Below, piece after piece: positions 38,463-54,105 of a stretch of 64,000 bases of DNA. The stretch spans positions 1-64,000 of the forward strand of contig JAWKRB010000025.1 in the NCBI GenBank assembly GCA_041389885.1. The letters are read 5' to 3'. This stretch comes from JAWKRB01 sp041389885. Its GTDB lineage: Bacteria; Myxococcota_A; Polyangia; Polyangiales; Ga0077539. The notes beneath the pieces were generated by a model. That model saw only the letters and a program-made list of their open reading frames with translations. It made no database searches and was not told the DNA's origin. Numbering within the stretch: position 1 is the stretch's first letter; each line of letters begins with the position of its first letter. The position numbers and the translations under genes were made by a program.

Positions 38463-39931
38463 CGGACCCTCGGTCTACCCAGGCGGCGCGTGTATGCTGC
38501 CGCCGCGCATGCGAAACCTCTCCCGCTCGCTGAAGGTCGGCCTGCTGCTCATCGCGGCGGTCGCGGCCTCGGTGACCCTCTGGCGCGTGCTCTTTCGGCA
38601 GCAGGGCGGCAGCGGCAGCTACACGGTCTACGCGCTCTTCAACGACGCGACGGGCCTCGTGCCGCGGTCGAGGGTGCTCACCGCGGGCATCGCGGTCGGC
38701 GAGATCGAGCGCATTCGGCTGCAGGGCGGCAAGGCGCGCATCGACATTCGCCTCAACCAGGGGGTGCAGCTCTACGCCAACGCGACGGTGAGTCGACGCG
38801 CGGTGTCGCTGCTCGGCGAGTTTCTGCTCACGCTCACGCCGGGCACGCCCGACCGCGCGAGGCTCTCGTCGGGCGGGAGAATCACCCAGGTCTTCGAGGG
38901 ATCGAGCACCGACGAGATCATGAACAACGCCGCGGCGATCACGGAGAACGTGCGCCGCGTCACCGACCGGCTGTCGGAGTCGCTGGGCAACCAGGAGGCC
39001 GCGCGGGAGATGCGCGAGATCCTGCGCAACGTCGCCGAGCTCACCGCGTCGGTGAACCGCACCGTGCAACAGAACGGCCAGGTGGTCACCCACACGCTCG
39101 CGAACATCGACCGGCTCACCACCGAGTCGTCGCCCGACGTGCGCCTCGCGCTGAACAACGTGCGCGAGGCCACCGACCGCCTCGCGCAGATCCTCGGTCG
39201 CGGGCAGCCGCGGGAGGACAACACGGTCACGCAGGTGCGAGAGGCCACCCGCAACGTCGCCTCGGCGTCGAGGGAGCTGCGCGAGACCCTCGAGCACGTG
39301 AACCACACCACCGGCGCCATCGACCGGGGCGAGGGGACCCTCGGCCGGCTGGTGCGCGACGAGGCCCTCATCGACGAGGTGCAGGGCGCCGCCGAGGGGG
39401 TGAACGACCTCGTCGGGGGCATCGCGCGGCTCCAGACCATCGTCGGCCTGCGGAGCGAGTACAACTTCATCTCGAACACGCTGCGGAGCTACGTCGAGCT
39501 GCGGCTCCAGCCCCGCGAGGACAAGTACTACCTCCTCGAGTTCGTCGACGACCCCCGGGGCGCCACGCGCGTCGTGTCGACGGTGACCGACACCACCGAT
39601 CCCCGCGAGACCGCGCACGTGCGCACCACGCAGCGGATCACCACCGACGCCTTTCGATTCAGCATCATGTTCGCGCGGCGCTACGGGCCGGCGACGTTTC
39701 GCTTCGGCATCAAGGAGTCGACCGGCGGCGTGGGCCTCGACCTGCACCTCTTCAACGACTCGCTCGAGATCCGCAACGACCTCTTCGGCTTCGGCGAGAG
39801 CGCGAACCCCAGGCTGCGCATCGCGGCGGCGTTCAACATCCTCCAGCGGGCGTGGATCATCGCGGGGGTCGACGACATCCTCAACGGCGACCGCTTCGAC
39901 TACTTCCTCGGCGCGCAGCTGCGCTTCAACG

Positions 39932-40670
<739 letters not shown>

Positions 40671-40674
<4 letters not shown>

Positions 40675-42083
40675 GGCTCGCGGCGGTGGCCGACCTCGTG
40701 GCGCGCGACCTGCGTCGCTCGCTGCGGACCTTCTCCGTCGCGGCGCTCGGCATCGTCGCGGGCGTCGCGGTGCTGGCGTTCTTCTTGGGGCTCTCTGAGG
40801 GGATGCGGGTGGTGGTGCTCGGGAGGATCTTTCCCATCGACCGGGTCGAGGTGATCGCGCCGGAGACGGGGGTGGGTTCGGTGCTCTCGCTCCTCGGCGC
40901 GGCGCCCGCGGGCATCGACGAGGCGCAGGTGGCGCGGCTCCGGGGCGTGGCGGGCGTGCGCGAGGCGCACCCCAGGATGCGCTTCGCGTTCCCCTCGTCG
41001 GGGCGCGGGGGCCGGGCCCTCTTTGGCCGCGACGTGGGCGCGGGCGAGATCCCCGCCGACGGCGTCGAGGACGCGCTGGTGCAGGCCGAGCTCGGCGCGG
41101 GGGTGGAGTTTCGCGACCCCGAGGGCCGTGGCAGCGGGCGGTCCTGCGCGCTCGACGCGGAGTGCGCCTCGGGGGAGTTCTGTGAGTTTCGAGAGATCCC
41201 CCGGGCCAACGCGCCGCCCCCCGCGGGGGGGCGCTGCGCCCTGCCGATCCCGGTGGTGGTCTCGCCCTACCTCGTCGAGATCTTCAACGGCACCATCGCG
41301 CCGGCGCACAACCTGCCTCGCGTCGGTGAGGTCCTCATCCGCCGCGCCACGGGCATCGTGCTGGAGTGGGACCTCGGTCGCGCGGGCCTCGGCGGCGCGC
41401 GTCAGGGCACGCCCCGGCGAGTGCACGCGCGCCTCGTCGGCGTGTCTCGGCACGCGATGGACCTGGGCGTCACCGCCCCCCTCGCGGTCGCCCGTCGGCT
41501 GAACACAGAATTCGCGGGCGCGAGCGCCGCGAGCCGCTTCTCGAGCGTCGTGCTCTACCTCCGCGACCCCTCGGCGATGACCGACGTCTCCGCCGCCGTG
41601 CGCGCCGAGGGCCTCGAGGTGAAGACCACCGGCGCCGAGCAGATGGGCGTGCTCGTGAAGGCGATCACGTGGATCCTCGCCCTCGCGTCGATCGTGACGG
41701 TGCTCGTCGCGTCGCTGAACATCGCGCACGTCTTTCTCTCGCTCATCGCCGAGCGCCGGGGAGAGATCGGCCTCATGCGCGCGCTGGGCGCCCGTCGCTC
41801 CGACATCGCCGTGCTCATCGTCGCGCAGGCCGCGGTGCTGGGGGCGGTCTCGACGGCCGCGGGCATCGCCCTCGCGCGCGTCGCGGCCGCGCTGGCCGAG
41901 CGCTACGCCCGCACCGGGATCCCGCCCTTTCCGTTCAAGCCAGACACGTGGTTCGTGTTCGCGCCGCAGACGCTGCTGGGCGTGCTGCTGTTCGGGGTCG
42001 GCGCGTGCGTGCTCGCCTCGCTGCTCCCGGCGGTTCGAGCGTCGCGGGTCGACCCGGCGGAGGCGCTCGCGGGGGGGGTCTGA
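40671..42083 (+). CDS. FtsX/MacB-type ABC transporter permease
   Basis: 470 aa. GTG start at 40671 overlapping the ATPase stop (GTGA). Topology is that of FtsX-like permeases: one N-terminal helix (~20-43), a large periplasmic MacB-PCD-like domain, then three C-terminal helices (ILALASIVTVLVASLNIAHV, then ~385-410 and ~430-455). The conserved ERRGEIGLMRALGARRSDIA couples it to the ATPase. The periplasmic domain carries an unusual Cys-rich insert at about residues 158-190 (CALDAECASGEFCEF). With the upstream MCE protein and ATPase it forms a probable envelope lipid or lipoprotein transport system, unlike classical Mla loci, which use MlaE/MlaF. Confidence 0.9.
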
Positions 42084-42086
42084 GGG

Positions 42087-44561
42087 TCAGGGCAGGCGCA
42101 CGATGCGCACGCGCCCAGAGCCCGCTTCGGCGATGTAGATCCGACGGTTGAGGTACGCGACCGCGGCGGGTCGCGAGAGCGTGGCCGCGCGGGCGGCGCC
42201 GAAGTCTCCCGCGGGGGTGATCGACGTGGCCGGGCCGCTCCCGGCGACGACGCTGACCTGCCCCGAGAGCACGTTGAGCGAGAGCACGCGGTTCGCGTCG
42301 GTGTCGGCGATGTAGAGCGTGGTCCCCCCGTCAAAGGCGAGGCCCGCGGGGGACGCGAGGACGAAATCCGGGCCGAAGGCCGGCGCGTCGGAGAGGGGCG
42401 CGCGGCGGTCGATGGAGCCCACGACGATGCGCGCGCGAGGGGGCGACTCGAGGCCCACGCTCCACACGACGTTGCGCGCGCCGTCGGAGATGAAGGTGCG
42501 CCCCGTGCCGTCGACGGCGAGGCCGCGCACGCTGCCGATCGCCGCGATCGTCGCCGCGACGCCGGTGCCGCCTGGGGGAGGGACCATGCCCGTGACGAGG
42601 CTCCCGGCGCCGGCGAAGTTCGTGGTCTCGCCGGTCGGCGACACCCGCCAGACGCGGCCGTTCGCGTCGCCGAAGATCACCCCAGAGGGGGTCGCGAGGG
42701 CCTGGGCGGGCAGCGCGAACTGTCGCTCGAGCGCGGTGGGCGGCCCGCCGTCGGTCACGTCGAGCGCGTCGGCGGCGAGCGACGCGTCGGCGCTCGCGTC
42801 GCCCACGCCGCCGTCGAGGGGCGGCGGGGCCGAGAGCGCCGAAGGAAAGCGGCCGGCCACGCGGTGCAGCGCGCCGTCTCGGAGCTCGGTGACGGCGCCG
42901 AGGGGCGCGAGGCTGACCAGCGTGCGCGACGTCGACCGGGACAGCCCGGAGAACGCGGTGGGGGGCAGGGCCGCGAGGCTGACGCTCAGGTCTCGCTCGT
43001 TCGGGGCCGAGGCGCCGTCGCCGGTGAGCGCGCGGAGCGAGCCGCCGACGAGCTCATAGACTCGGCCTTCGGCGGATCCGGTGACGAACACGCTGCTCCC
43101 GTCGTCACTCAGCGCGAGGCCGTTGGGCTCGCCGAGCCGCGCGGTGCCGAGGGCGTCGCTGGTGGCGGGGATCGTGCCCGGAGCGATCGGGAAATCGAGG
43201 CTGGGAGAGCCGCCGTTGGAGGTGCCGACGATGCGTCCGACGCGCTGGCCGCGGAGGTCGACGAAGAACACCGCCGAGCGATCTCCGCTGACGCCGAGGC
43301 CTCCGAGGGGGCCGAGCGGCGGACCGGAGTTCGCGACGCGGCCGCAGCCGTCGGCGGAGCCGGCGACCACGCGCGGGATCGGGTCGCCCCCCATCATCCG
43401 GGCGGGGGTGATCCCGAAGATCGCGCAGCGCGACGCGTCGATGAAGTACACCGACCCGTCGGAGCCCACGCGAACGTCGGAGACCCGCCCGAGGCGGAGC
43501 TGCGTCGGCGTCGCGAAGGTGCTCAGCCCGACGAAGGGGTCATTGACCTCGTCGCACACGCTGCCCGCGTAGGTCGTGACGACCCGGTCGGGGTCGTCGC
43601 GGCGAAACCTGCGGACGCGGCAGTTGTCGCGGTCGGCGAAGTAGACGTGCGTCGCGTCGAGGTCGACCCCCGCGGGGTTGTTCAGGGCCGTCGCCACGCC
43701 AGGGAGCCCGTCGCCGTTGAACGAGGACGGGCAATTCGTGCCGCAGGGCAGGCCCACCACGGCCTCGGGAGCGCCCGCGCCGGCGTCGGCGTCGAAGGGC
43801 ACGCGGAGGATGCGGTTGTCGGCGCTCACGTAGAGGGCGCGCCCCGCGGAGTCCCACGCGAGGCCCGCCGGCGCGCGCTGGAAGGCGAGCATGGGGAGCG
43901 CGTCGACGCGCCCTCCCGCGGCGAGGAGCACCTGCCGCGTGGTGGCGTCGGCGAGGGCGAGGGCGCCGCCGGGGAGAGGCGCCATCGCCACCACCGCGCC
44001 GAGGGGCGCGCTCGTGTCAGCGCCCGAGGGAGGGGTCGCGCCCACCACGCCCGAACCGAGGATCACCGACGCCCGGGCGCCGAGGGCGAGGTCGTATCCG
44101 AGCACGCGGCCCGAGCCGACGTCGCTGACGAGCACCCGGTTCGACGCGAACGAGAGCGCCCGCGGCGCCACCAGCCGCGGGTCGTCTGCCGGCCAGAGGT
44201 GACCGGTGAGCGGCTCGATGCACGCGTTGCCCGCGCGGAGCACGTCGTCGCAGCTCGGGGGCACGTCGGGCGGCGGCACGTCGACCACGTCTGCGGCCAC
44301 GACGAGGTCGGGGGGCGGCGCGGGGGCGTCGACGAGGTCGGCCGCGCTCACGTCGGCGACGTCAGGGCCGCTCGCGTCGGCGACGTCCATCCTCGACGCG
44401 TCGGGCGCGTCGGCCACGTCGTTCGCGACGAGGTCGAGGGACGGCCCGACGTCCTGAAGCTCTGCGGGGGCCGCGTCGCGACGCAGCAGCAGAGACTCGT
44501 CGTACACCTTGCATCCGAGCATCGTCGGCGCGAGAAGCAGCACACCGCGCAAGAACCGCAC
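42087..44561 (-). CDS. Lipoprotein with Asp-rich linker and NHL/beta-propeller repeats
   Basis: 824 aa from a GTG at 44561 (VRFLRGVLLLAPTMLGC), where the Cys of the lipobox TMLGC becomes the acylated residue. Residues about 40-100 are an Asp/Ala/Val-rich low-complexity linker (DVADAPDASRMDVADASGPD). The rest is beta-propeller sequence with NHL-like blades, for example PAGVDLDATHVYFADRDNCR, PNGLALSDDGSSVFVTG and PAGLAFDGGTTLYIADTDAN. NHL propellers bind protein, RNA or cell-wall ligands. It probably sits in the outer membrane facing outward or into the periplasm. It is third of three leftward genes after PP2C and a second lipoprotein, and converges on the permease with a 3-nt gap. Confidence 0.82.
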   Translation of the reverse strand: MRFLRGVLLLAPTMLGCKVYDESLLLRRDAAPAELQDVGPSLDLVANDVADAPDASRMDVADASGPDVADVSAADLVDAPAPPPDLVVAADVVDVPPPDVPPSCDDVLRAGNACIEPLTGHLWPADDPRLVAPRALSFASNRVLVSDVGSGRVLGYDLALGARASVILGSGVVGATPPSGADTSAPLGAVVAMAPLPGGALALADATTRQVLLAAGGRVDALPMLAFQRAPAGLAWDSAGRALYVSADNRILRVPFDADAGAGAPEAVVGLPCGTNCPSSFNGDGLPGVATALNNPAGVDLDATHVYFADRDNCRVRRFRRDDPDRVVTTYAGSVCDEVNDPFVGLSTFATPTQLRLGRVSDVRVGSDGSVYFIDASRCAIFGITPARMMGGDPIPRVVAGSADGCGRVANSGPPLGPLGGLGVSGDRSAVFFVDLRGQRVGRIVGTSNGGSPSLDFPIAPGTIPATSDALGTARLGEPNGLALSDDGSSVFVTGSAEGRVYELVGGSLRALTGDGASAPNERDLSVSLAALPPTAFSGLSRSTSRTLVSLAPLGAVTELRDGALHRVAGRFPSALSAPPPLDGGVGDASADASLAADALDVTDGGPPTALERQFALPAQALATPSGVIFGDANGRVWRVSPTGETTNFAGAGSLVTGMVPPPGGTGVAATIAAIGSVRGLAVDGTGRTFISDGARNVVWSVGLESPPRARIVVGSIDRRAPLSDAPAFGPDFVLASPAGLAFDGGTTLYIADTDANRVLSLNVLSGQVSVVAGSGPATSITPAGDFGAARAATLSRPAAVAYLNRRIYIAEAGSGRVRIVRLP

Positions 44562-44593
44562 GGTTGGATTGTCGCTCCGACCGACCCCTGGTG

Positions 44594-45745
44594 TCACGGC
44601 CCGTCGCGCCCGCGGACGCGATTCCACCCTGGGAGCGCGGCGTCGTCGCTGGGGGTGAGGGCCCGCACCGCGCAGCTCGCGCCGTCGACGACGACCTCGG
44701 CCGCGAGCCAGAACGCGCCGCGGTCGTCGGCGTCTGGGGGGAGGAGCCTCGGGCCGACGGCGGTGGTCACCCCGCCGCAGTGCACCGCGAGGCGCGCCCG
44801 CTGCGCGCCCGACGCGTGCGACTCGAAATAATGCGCGCCGACGCGGTAGGTCCCCGAGGCGGGACGACGGATCCCGACGACCTCGGGGCCGTGGCCGCTC
44901 ACGTCGTCGCGGAGCAGGCGGGGGTCGCCCTGGCCGTCGCCGCCGTCCCACGAGAGCGACGTGCCCGCGGAGGCGTTGCAGTTCGCGAAGTGGCAGTCGT
45001 CCGAGCTGCCCCACCCATCGCGTCCCGCGCGGAGCACGTGCAGGTCGAGGTCGGCGCGGTCGCAGGCCGCCCCCTCGCGGTCTGCGCAGCTCACGCCGGG
45101 AGGGTCCCACCACAGCTCGACGCGCAGACCGGGCCCCGGCTCGGCCGTCACCGTCAGCTCACACGCGTCTCGCTCGCCCTGGGCGTCGACGGCCTCGAAG
45201 CGCGTCACGAAATCTCCGACGACGTCGGGCACGAAGCGCGACCCCAGGGGCGCGGGGCGCGCGCTCCCCTCGGGGGCCTCGAGCAGGCTCCACGCGCTCC
45301 GCTCGATCGGCTCCGCGCTGCGCACCGAGGCGAAGAGCTCCGCGGTCTCTGAGGCCAGCGTCGTGACCCCCGGGCCGCAGGTGACCCCTGGGGCGGTGCC
45401 TCGCGCCCGCACCGTCTGCACGCAGGCGCCGATGTCCACCGCGGGGTCGGCGGACGAGGCGCGCACCCGGTAGACCCCCTCGAGTTCGGTGAAGAACGTC
45501 GCGCGGCCACGCCCCGCGGCGGTCACCGTCGCCGCGCCGCCGTCGAGCACCTCCCACCGCAGCGCGCCGGCGAAGCTCGCGGGGACCGAGGCGATGATGG
45601 GAGCGCCCCGGCCCGCGCGGACATCGACGGGCGCCGCGCCGCACGCGATGGAGCGCTGCGCCTCACGCTCGAGCGAGAGCTCGGACCGCGCCCCGCATCC
45701 GACGGCGAGCGCGAGCGCCGCGCCTCGCCGGAGCCAGGCGCTCAC
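44594..45745 (-). CDS. Lipoprotein with DUF2135-like C-terminal region
   Basis: 383 aa. GTG start at 45745 overlapping the phosphatase stop (GTGA). The signal is MSAWLRRGAALALAVGCGA, with lipobox AVGC. The middle part is beta-rich, Ig/PKD-like, with several Cys (IGACVQTVRARG; GVTCGPGVTTLA). The C-terminal part, ADLDLHVLRAGRDGW followed by CHFANCNASAG and SLSWDGGDGQGDPRLLRDD, resembles DUF2135/YfaP-type modules seen in secreted proteins. Even cysteine content suggests disulphides. Anchored in the outer membrane or periplasm by inference. No enzymatic motif seen. Confidence 0.75.
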   Translation of the reverse strand: MSAWLRRGAALALAVGCGARSELSLEREAQRSIACGAAPVDVRAGRGAPIIASVPASFAGALRWEVLDGGAATVTAAGRGRATFFTELEGVYRVRASSADPAVDIGACVQTVRARGTAPGVTCGPGVTTLASETAELFASVRSAEPIERSAWSLLEAPEGSARPAPLGSRFVPDVVGDFVTRFEAVDAQGERDACELTVTAEPGPGLRVELWWDPPGVSCADREGAACDRADLDLHVLRAGRDGWGSSDDCHFANCNASAGTSLSWDGGDGQGDPRLLRDDVSGHGPEVVGIRRPASGTYRVGAHYFESHASGAQRARLAVHCGGVTTAVGPRLLPPDADDRGAFWLAAEVVVDGASCAVRALTPSDDAALPGWNRVRGRDGP

Positions 45746-46509
45746 ACGTCCAGGACCTCGACGACGATGGTGGTGATGTTGTCCCGGCCCCCGCGGCTGT
45801 TGGCCAGCTCGATGAGGTCGGTGGCCGCCTCTTCGCCCGGGAGCGAGAGGAAGTTCAGCACCTCGTCGTCGCTCTCGAGGTACCCGTGGAGCCCGTCGGT
45901 GCAGAGCAGAAAGCGGTCGCCGGGGAGCGCCTCGACGACGCGCGTGTCGACCTCGACGTACTCATGGCTGCCCACCGCGCGGGTGATCACGTTGCGGTGC
46001 GGCGCGAAGCGGGCCTCCTCCTCGGTGATCATCCCCTCGCGGATCTGCGCGGCGATCAGCGTGTGGTCGTCGGTGATCTGCGCGATCTGGTCGTCGCGGG
46101 TGAGGTAGATCCTGCTGTCGCCCACCTGGCCGATGATCGCCACGCGCCCCATGAGCAGCAGCACCGACGCCGTGGTGCCCATGCCGGCCTTGGAGTCGTC
46201 GAACTCGGCCATCGAGTGGACGAAGTACGTCGCCGCCTGGATCGCGCCTCGGAGGATCTGCTCCGCCGCGGACTGCTGATCGGCGTCGTAGGGGTCTTCG
46301 AGGAGAGACACGATGCGCGGCCGCTCGCGGCGCACCCAGGCGCGGATCGTGTAGACCGCCTCCTCGGACGCGACCTCGCCCGCGGCGTGACCGCCGAGCC
46401 CGTCCGCGACCACGTAGAGCCCGAGCTCGTCGTCGCAGAGAAACGCGTCCTCGTTGTGCTTACGCACACGCCCCACATCGGTCTTACCGAACGATCTGTA
46501 ACGAGCCAT
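45742..46509 (-). CDS. PP2C-family serine/threonine protein phosphatase
   Basis: 255 aa. Metal-dependent phosphatase reversing Ser/Thr phosphorylation in the cytoplasm. Motifs are complete: TDVGRVRKHNEDAFL (~10-24), VVADGLGGHAAGE with the metal Asp-Gly (~34-46), GQVGDSRIYL (~130-139), LLCTDGLHGYL (~197) and GGRDNITTIVV (~238-248). First gene of a leftward three-gene operon with two lipoproteins. It is divergent from the PilZ gene across 113 nt that probably hold both promoters. It may oppose Ser/Thr kinases such as the one at 1.9 kb, though no link is shown. Confidence 0.94.
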   Translation of the reverse strand: MARYRSFGKTDVGRVRKHNEDAFLCDDELGLYVVADGLGGHAAGEVASEEAVYTIRAWVRRERPRIVSLLEDPYDADQQSAAEQILRGAIQAATYFVHSMAEFDDSKAGMGTTASVLLLMGRVAIIGQVGDSRIYLTRDDQIAQITDDHTLIAAQIREGMITEEEARFAPHRNVITRAVGSHEYVEVDTRVVEALPGDRFLLCTDGLHGYLESDDEVLNFLSLPGEEAATDLIELANSRGGRDNITTIVVEVLDV

Positions 46510-46622
46510 GGTCAGCGTGGGACGATATCAGAACTTCTGGGCCGTCATCGACAAACACGCGCTGCGGCATTCGTGCGCGCTCGTCACATCCAGCCCGTGA
46601 GGGCTACAATGGAGCGATCGGG

Positions 46623-47408
46623 ATGCTGTACCTAGACCTGACGCTTCCGCAGCACGAGCTCCGCGCCGCCATTTCGGGCGACGGGGGGGCGGACGCGTGG
46701 ATCATCGTGTCGGCCCGCTACGACATTCCCCTCGGCGAGACCGTGCTCGTGAGGGTTCGCTGCGCGGGCGCGCAAGACGGGGTGTTCATCGAGGGCATCG
46801 TGCAGTGGAGGCGCTCGAGCCCCTCGCGCGACCTCCGCGAGGGCGTCGGCCTTCGGGTCATGGCGCACTCGCTCGCGCGCTGGGCCTTTCTGCGGGAGCT
46901 CTCGATGCAGACCGCGCCCAGCGAGCGACGCGGCGCCGCGCGGCTGCCGCTGCGCATGGCGGTGATCCTGGTGACCGCGCCGCGGGGGAGCACGCGGATC
47001 TACCCCTGCACCATGGTGGATGTCTCCACGGGGGGCGCGTGCCTCACGGCGAACCACCGCCTGGGTCCGGGCGAGCAGGGCCGCTGCGAGTGGGCCGTGG
47101 GCGCGCGCACCTTCGCGGTGCAGTTCGTGGTGGTGTGGGGGGGCGCCGGGAGGCTGGGCATTCGGCTGGTCGAGTCCACCGAGGGCGCGAAGGCGGCGTG
47201 GGGCGAGCTGGTCGAGTCGACGCGCTCGGCCCTCGACGCGAGGCGCACGCCCGCGCGCGCGCCGGCGCCGGCCGCGAGCCGCGACGCGAGGTCTTCGGGC
47301 CCCATCGTCGAGGCTGAGCCCCGAATGCGCCGAGGTTCCCTGCCCGACCGCGCGATCGTCGAGGTCGCCGGCGAGCGAGTTCGACGGCGAGATCCTCGGA
47401 GCGGCTGA
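46623..47408 (+). CDS. PilZ-domain protein, probable c-di-GMP effector
   Basis: 261 aa. The C-terminal half has the PilZ signature ERRGAARLPLRMAV (RxxxR-like) and DVSTGGACL (D/NxSxxG), which bind c-di-GMP. The N-terminal half (IPLGETVLVRV, GIVQWRRSSPSRDLREGVGL) looks like a second, degenerate PilZ barrel lacking the Arg motif, as in myxobacterial duplicated PilZ proteins. The last 50 residues are disordered Ala/Pro/Arg. A GGAG lies 8 nt before the ATG, and a TACAAT box lies at 46605-46610, which would give a very short leader. Role in motility or surface regulation is inferred. Confidence 0.85.
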   Translation: MLYLDLTLPQHELRAAISGDGGADAWIIVSARYDIPLGETVLVRVRCAGAQDGVFIEGIVQWRRSSPSRDLREGVGLRVMAHSLARWAFLRELSMQTAPSERRGAARLPLRMAVILVTAPRGSTRIYPCTMVDVSTGGACLTANHRLGPGEQGRCEWAVGARTFAVQFVVVWGGAGRLGIRLVESTEGAKAAWGELVESTRSALDARRTPARAPAPAASRDARSSGPIVEAEPRMRRGSLPDRAIVEVAGERVRRRDPRSG

Positions 47409-47423
47409 GGGCCTCCCCGGGGG

Positions 47424-48446
47424 TCAGAGCCCCTGGAGGTTTGCGCGCGCGCGCGGGTCAGCGGCGTCGAGTCCGAGGGCGCGCTCGAAGCACGCGCGCG
47501 CCTCGTCGCGTTGACCGCGGCGGGCGAGGACCGCGCCGAGGTTGTTCCACGCGCTCACGCTCTGCGGCGCGGCGGCGACGGCCCGACGCAGCGTCGACTC
47601 GGCCTCGTCGAGGCGATCGGCGAGCGAGAGCGCGAAGCCCAGGTTCGACAGGATCACCCCGTCGCTCGGCGCGAGGGCGCTGGCGCGGCGGTAGCTTCGG
47701 ATCGCGCCGGCGGCGTCGCTCTGGGAGAGCCGCGCAGAGCCGAGGTCCGAGTGGTGTCGCGCGACGTCGGGCGCTCGCTCGACCGCGTGCTCGAAGGCCT
47801 CGGCGGCGGCGGCGGCGTCGCCTCGGGCGAGGCGAACCGCGCCCAGGTTGCTCCAGGGCTCCGGGTCTCCCGGCGCGAGCCGCGAAGCCGCCTCGAGGCA
47901 TCGCTCGGCCTCGGGGAGCCGGCGCAGCGCGACGAGCACCATGGCCCGGTCGTTCCACGCGCGGGGATCTCCCGGCCGCGCCGACGCGGCGGCGCCCAAC
48001 GCTCGCTCGGCCTCCTCGATCTGGCCTGAGATCAGCAGCGCGCGGCCCTCGATCAGCAGCGCGAGGGCGTCGTCGGGGTGCGCCGCGGTCCAGGTGCGGA
48101 GGGTCGCGAGGCTCGCCGCGAGGCCGCGCTGCTGCGGCGGGGACGCGCGTCGCGCGGCGTCGGGCTCCAGGGGGACGCCCAGCTCCGCGAGCCGCGCCAT
48201 CGCCCGGTGCGCCGCGACCGCGAGGTCACGCGCCGCGCGGCCGCGAACCGCGGCGAGCGCGCGTAGGGCCTCGACGCCGCGGTCGCCGTCGAGGTGCGCG
48301 CGCGCGGCCTCGACGGCGGCACTGAACGGACGTACATTGCTCCGCGCGACGGGCGCCGCCTGGCCGGGCGAAGACGGCGCCTGCGCCGACGAGGTTGACC
48401 CCGCGGCGCAGCACAGCAAGAAGGTCCACGTCTGGAGGCGCCGCAC
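47424..48446 (-). CDS. Secreted TPR-repeat protein
   Basis: 340 aa from the GTG at 48446 (VRRLQTWTFLLCCAAGSTSSAQA), giving a signal peptide. An in-frame start at 48560 would overlap uvrA and add a charged leader. From about residue 110 to the end there are seven or so consecutive TPR units, e.g. AWNDRAMVLVALRRLPEAER, PWSNLGAVRLARGDAAAAAE, HSDLGSARLSQSDAAGAIRS and AWNNLGAVLARRGQRDEARA. TPRs are protein-protein scaffolds. It is convergent with the PilZ gene (15-nt gap) and divergent from uvrA (66-nt gap). Partner unknown. Confidence 0.85.
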   Translation of the reverse strand: MRRLQTWTFLLCCAAGSTSSAQAPSSPGQAAPVARSNVRPFSAAVEAARAHLDGDRGVEALRALAAVRGRAARDLAVAAHRAMARLAELGVPLEPDAARRASPPQQRGLAASLATLRTWTAAHPDDALALLIEGRALLISGQIEEAERALGAAASARPGDPRAWNDRAMVLVALRRLPEAERCLEAASRLAPGDPEPWSNLGAVRLARGDAAAAAEAFEHAVERAPDVARHHSDLGSARLSQSDAAGAIRSYRRASALAPSDGVILSNLGFALSLADRLDEAESTLRRAVAAAPQSVSAWNNLGAVLARRGQRDEARACFERALGLDAADPRARANLQGL

Positions 48447-48512
48447 CCCGTCGACGTAGCACGGCGCGCGGGTCCCCGCAGCGGCGACTCTCCCCCTGAC
48501 GACACGAGCGTG

Positions 48513-53790
<5,278 letters not shown>

Positions 53791-53807
<17 letters not shown>

Positions 53808-54105
53808 GTCGCGCCAGCAGCGCGTCGGGCATCGTCGCCGGGGGGGCGCCTCCGAGCGCGCGACGCGCCGACTCGACGCAGCTCCACGCCGCGAGGCCCA
53901 GCTCCAGCGCCGGGTCTCCCTCGCAGGCCGGCCCCTCGCACTCGATCGCCTCGCCGCCGCCCCCCGCGCGCTGCCACAGCGAGCGCGCGAGGTGAGAGAC
54001 CGCGGGTGGCGCGAACACGGGCGAGCCCGCGAGGGCGACCTGTCCCTCGGCGCCGATCTGCGCGAGGGCGATCTGTCGACCGAAGCGCTCGTAGTCGGGC
54101 TTCAT
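53791..54105 (-). CDS. Small protein carrying the N-terminal helix of ThiF/MoeB-type E1 enzymes
   Basis: 104 aa. The ATG at 54105 overlaps the E1-like gene's stop (ATGA). It opens with YERFGRQIALAQIGAEGQ, which is the RxxRQI...G..GQ helix normally at the very N-terminus of MoeB/ThiF proteins. There it supplies an arginine to the partner subunit's ATP site. The E1-like protein upstream lacks this helix. The rest has no nucleotide-binding loop. It has three Cys and ends with helical AWSCVESARRALGG, so it may be a reduced pseudo-E1 subunit. The 3' end overlaps the uvrA end by 17 nt. Function inferred only. Confidence 0.65.

Noticed and set aside
46605..46610. TACAAT as a -10 promoter box for the PilZ gene
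   Set aside because: It would place the transcript start only a few bases before the ATG, overlapping the ribosome site, and no convincing -35 element lies 16-18 nt upstream.
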